This document shows, piece by piece, positions 52,141 through 54,833 of a stretch of 54,833 bases of DNA. Under the pieces are notes generated by a model, which was not told where the DNA came from, did no database searches, and was given only the letters and a program-made list of their open reading frames with translations. Numbering within the stretch: position 1 is the stretch's first letter; each line of letters opens with the position of its first letter. This DNA comes from JACJYC01 sp964558465. GTDB lineage: Bacteria; Bacteroidota; Bacteroidia; Chitinophagales; Saprospiraceae. The stretch is taken from positions 1 to 54,833 of the forward strand of contig CAZLEF010000044.1 in the NCBI GenBank assembly GCA_964558465.1, given 5' to 3'. Position numbers and translations under genes: made by a program.

Positions 52141-54696
52141 TTACAACTTCACCACCAATGCAACCTTTTTAATCAATCCTGAATGCAATTCCAGTATATA
52201 TATGCCGGCCGGCCACGGACGGAAATCCATTTGTCCGGCAGGATCAAGTTTTCCCTGCCGCAGCAAAATACCCTGGATCGTCAGCAGCCTGAAATCCCCG
52301 GAATAAGGCGCTTCAGCACGGTCCCGGATATAAAGAATCTCACCGACCGGATTTGGGAAAACAATCCAGGATCCATCCTCCGGATGCTGTAAACCGTTGG
52401 TTTGCAACAACACGCTCTGGGTGAGCGATACCCCGCATGCGCTGTTCTGGGCGTTCAGCGTGATATCGTAAATGCCGGGTTGAGCATACGTGTGCACAGG
52501 GTTTTCCTCAAAACTGGTTTGGCCGTCTCCGAAATTCCAACTGTAGGCGCCGGCCTCAGCGGACTGATTGATGAAACTGACCGTAAGTCCGTTTGCCGAC
52601 CAGGTAAAACCGGGTAGGGGAGTGTCGAACACGCTGATGTACCCTGTTTGGGTAGATATGCTTTCACCCAAAGGACCGTTCAGGCCCAGGGTTACGTCAT
52701 ATTCCCCGGGTGTTGTATAGGTCACCACCGGATTTTCTGCATCCGAGGTGGCCGGCATTCCACCCGGAAATTGCCATTGAAAAGTATCGTAAACCCCGGT
52801 TGACTGGTTTTGAAAGGTCACCGTCAGGGGGGCGCAGCCCAGACCAACCCCCGCGACACCGAATGCTGCTTTAGGGGTCTGACCGACCAAAATGGTTTGG
52901 ATTTCCTGGTCCTGCCCGCAATCGTTGGCCGCCGTTAAAACAACCTCGTAACTCCCGGCAGCGGGAAAAGTGAAATTGGGGTTTACAGCAGTGCTTGAAA
53001 ATGCCGGGACCTCCGGACTCGACCAGATATACCCCGAACTGTTGACCGAGGTATTGGTGAAAGATACCGCGAGGCCATTGACCTCAAATTCAAAACCGGC
53101 TTCCGGCATGGCCGCCGAAATAATCGTTATCGGGTCTGAATAAATAAAACCGAAACAATCATTGCCGGTCTTCAGCCGGAAAACCGAAGGAGAACCGGAC
53201 AAGGCATTGATCTGCAGTTGACTGGTTTGAACGCCTGTATAGCCGGCGTTGCCCGCAAGATCGACAAACATGCCCGCAGCATCCCTGATCTGCCATTGGT
53301 AACTCAATCCTTCGCCGGAGGTATTCACTGCAAGGAGAAGCGGAACCCCGTCGCAGGCTGTGGTGTCGCCCGGCTGAGCAAGGATGGCCGGCGCCGGCGA
53401 GTCTTCGCTTTGGTTCAAACCGGGAATGATCGAAAAAATGCCCGCTCCGCCGTTGGTGGCGCCGTTGTTCCCGTCCGGACAAGCATCGGAGTTGAAACTC
53501 TGGCCGGCAATCCCGCCTGCTGCAGTATGGGCCAGGGGGATGGCAGACAGAATTCTGCCTCCGCTCCCGCCGCCGCCGGGCCCCTGACACCGGTTGTCAC
53601 CGCTGTTGTCAACCGACCCGCCGTTGCCGCCTTTTGCCTCGATGACCGGGGTTCCGGTGACCGCTCCGGCCTCCAGGACGATACTGCCGCCTCCACCGCC
53701 GCCACCGGCGCCGTCACCGATGACATTCAGGGCAGACAGGCCGTTGCTTTTAATTCCGCCGCCTGCAAAAACAATATGTCCGGCTTTGATCAGGATAATG
53801 CCGCCTCCGTTACCGCCGGAGGAAGGCGCTTCATTGTTCTGATGACCTGCGCCGCCGCCGCCGCCTAAAAACAGCCGGGTGTTTTGGTTCGGCAGCAGGA
53901 GTCCCCCTTTTCCAGGGTAAAAGCCGTCGCAACCGCCGAACGACGGCTCGTCATTCTCGCCCCCCTGGCCTGCGACCGATCCGTTGCTGCCTCCGCCGCC
54001 GCCCGCGTTGTGGTTGTTCCCCCCGCCCCCGCCGTTGGCCTGAGCGCCCCTGCCGTATTCCTTCCCGGAAATAAAGGGAGCAATCCCTTCTCCTTTTGGC
54101 GCCCCGCGCCAATTGCCCGCTTCATAATAATACTGGCTGTTGGCGGTCAGAAAAGTGCAGTTTATATCCGTTGCCAACACCGAAACACCGCCGCGGAAAC
54201 CCATTCCCGAGGCATCTATGCTGGCCTGGATGACCAGGGAGTCCGTTACTTCAAGCGCAATCACGCCGCCGGTTTCCCCGTTCCAGGGCCCCGCAGTTAC
54301 TGTTCCTGAAACCAGAGCGTCTGCATATCTGGGGATTTTGACCACCTGGGTTTTGCCGGCCGCAGAGTAAGGCCCCAGAAGCGATTTTTCTAAAATCAGT
54401 TCATTCCCGTTGATGGAAAAAACCGCATTGATCTCATAATTGCCCGCACTGCCCAGGTTGGTGATCGTCCCAAAAGAAGCATTGTTGCTTTCGTCAATAA
54501 CAGCCCCTTGCATTTGAATGATGAGGATGGCGCTGCCGGGTGAAAAAATGCCGGGATTATCCACCAAAATGGAATTTGGACAAACCCCAGGGCCCAGAAA
54601 ACGGGCATACTGGTTGATCGTCCCCGAAATTTGGGTCTGACTGAATAACTCCCCCGAAAGGAAAAAACTGAACAGGAATAAGAAACGAACCAACAT
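52141..54696 (-). CDS. T9SS-exported Gly-rich surface protein with PKD domains
   Basis: The start at 54696 (MLVRFLFLFSFF; 851 residues) is chosen because the signal peptide (to about residue 20, GELFSQ) begins there. The upstream in-frame residues are translated repeat array. The N-terminal part (about 20-440) is extremely Gly-rich (GGGGGNNHNAGGGGGSNG; GAGGGGGGGS), with alternating beta strands. An immunoglobulin-like segment (QWQIRDAAG) and three PKD domains (about 530-770, ending in YSWNFGDGQTSFEENPVHTY) follow. A T9SS type A sorting domain begins at WIVFPNPVGEI and ends in KVALVVKL. It is probably an adhesive or matrix protein. Confidence 0.9.
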   Translation of the reverse strand: MLVRFLFLFSFFLSGELFSQTQISGTINQYARFLGPGVCPNSILVDNPGIFSPGSAILIIQMQGAVIDESNNASFGTITNLGSAGNYEINAVFSINGNELILEKSLLGPYSAAGKTQVVKIPRYADALVSGTVTAGPWNGETGGVIALEVTDSLVIQASIDASGMGFRGGVSVLATDINCTFLTANSQYYYEAGNWRGAPKGEGIAPFISGKEYGRGAQANGGGGGNNHNAGGGGGSNGSVAGQGGENDEPSFGGCDGFYPGKGGLLLPNQNTRLFLGGGGGAGHQNNEAPSSGGNGGGIILIKAGHIVFAGGGIKSNGLSALNVIGDGAGGGGGGGSIVLEAGAVTGTPVIEAKGGNGGSVDNSGDNRCQGPGGGGSGGRILSAIPLAHTAAGGIAGQSFNSDACPDGNNGATNGGAGIFSIIPGLNQSEDSPAPAILAQPGDTTACDGVPLLLAVNTSGEGLSYQWQIRDAAGMFVDLAGNAGYTGVQTSQLQINALSGSPSVFRLKTGNDCFGFIYSDPITIISAAMPEAGFEFEVNGLAVSFTNTSVNSSGYIWSSPEVPAFSSTAVNPNFTFPAAGSYEVVLTAANDCGQDQEIQTILVGQTPKAAFGVAGVGLGCAPLTVTFQNQSTGVYDTFQWQFPGGMPATSDAENPVVTYTTPGEYDVTLGLNGPLGESISTQTGYISVFDTPLPGFTWSANGLTVSFINQSAEAGAYSWNFGDGQTSFEENPVHTYAQPGIYDITLNAQNSACGVSLTQSVLLQTNGLQHPEDGSWIVFPNPVGEILYIRDRAEAPYSGDFRLLTIQGILLRQGKLDPAGQMDFRPWPAGIYILELHSGLIKKVALVVKL

Positions 54697-54720
54697 GTCT
54701 TTATTGTTTTTGGGATATAA

Positions 54721-54783
54721 ATCCATCCAATCAATTGTTGATTTGTTTATTCGTTGATTTGTTGATTTGACCACGCCGAGGCG
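54721..54783. repeat. Array (GTTGATTT words) with CCACGCCGAGGCG element
   Basis: Words TTGTTGATTTG, TTCGTTGATTTG and TTGATTTG precede GACCACGCCGAGGCGCATGTGCG. Both words match the array at 42781-42940, and the octamer is the reverse complement of that at 20851. It sits in the leader of the T9SS gene. The last 50 bases of the window (to 54833) hold no recognisable gene. Confidence 0.8.
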
Positions 54784-54833
54784 CATGTGCGTCAACTTTA
54801 CTTTAACATATATGAAAAGAAAAGTTTTGTAAA

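Overview
The window looks like a contig from a Bacteroidetes genome, most likely Saprospiraceae or a close relative, recovered from a metagenome (there is a run of ten Ns at 40048-40057). The reasons are three proteins with type IX secretion (T9SS) C-terminal sorting domains, an ELWxSDGT-repeat protein, signal peptides ending in A/S/G-Q, and Bacteroidetes-style -7 boxes (TAnnTTTG). Composition is mid-GC by eye, broken by obviously AT-rich genes at 194-1330, 29118-30089, 34000-35300 and 41260-41640, which look acquired.

Layout. 1-8700: an AT-rich membrane protein, a secreted Zn-protease-like protein, a double-hydrolase fusion (esterase plus SGNH), an unknown helical protein, a secreted amidohydrolase and a PGM1-like ATP-grasp ligase. 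8831-10876: a T9SS-exported beta-propeller/Fn3 protein. 11078-28233: a coherent 17-kb locus. On the + strand are two caspase-TPR proteins, a third caspase-like protein and a TPR protein. Converging on them is a minus-strand operon with two FecR-like proteins, two M48-like protease-TPR proteins, a CHASE2-only membrane protein and a coiled-coil/barrel-like protein. Divergent from that operon are a sigma factor and its likely anti-sigma factor. I consider this the best candidate for an undescribed system: an envelope-located, sigma-controlled, caspase-based proteolytic or signalling system.

28234-35560: an accessory island. It starts with a remnant of an RHS core and a frameshifted IS66 transposase remnant. 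Then comes a minus-strand defence-like cassette: a caspase-like protease whose gene overlaps a NACHT NTPase with a single WD40 repeat, followed by an AlbA_2/Schlafen-type protein. It ends with a 5'-truncated RHS tip carrying a HELGH metalloprotease-like toxin domain and an AT-rich gene that may encode immunity. The RHS remnant and the RHS tip are homologous, so the defence cassette sits between two RHS pieces.

35564-54833: mostly ordinary metabolic, repair and secreted proteins. These are a PhyH dioxygenase, an ELWxSDGT T9SS protein, an ECF sigma factor with a membrane-anchored YciI-domain protein, a broken DUF3883-type gene, a secreted Gfo/Idh protein, a small conserved protein, a YegP-like protein, an aldo/keto reductase, UvrA, an amidase, a multidomain sugar dehydrogenase-like/cytochrome c lipoprotein and a Gly-rich PKD T9SS protein.

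Another striking pattern is a set of about eleven intergenic low-complexity arrays (unit 7-9 bp, different words at different sites). Several have a GC-rich palindrome embedded, and six lie between convergent genes. I saw no tRNA, rRNA or CRISPR array.
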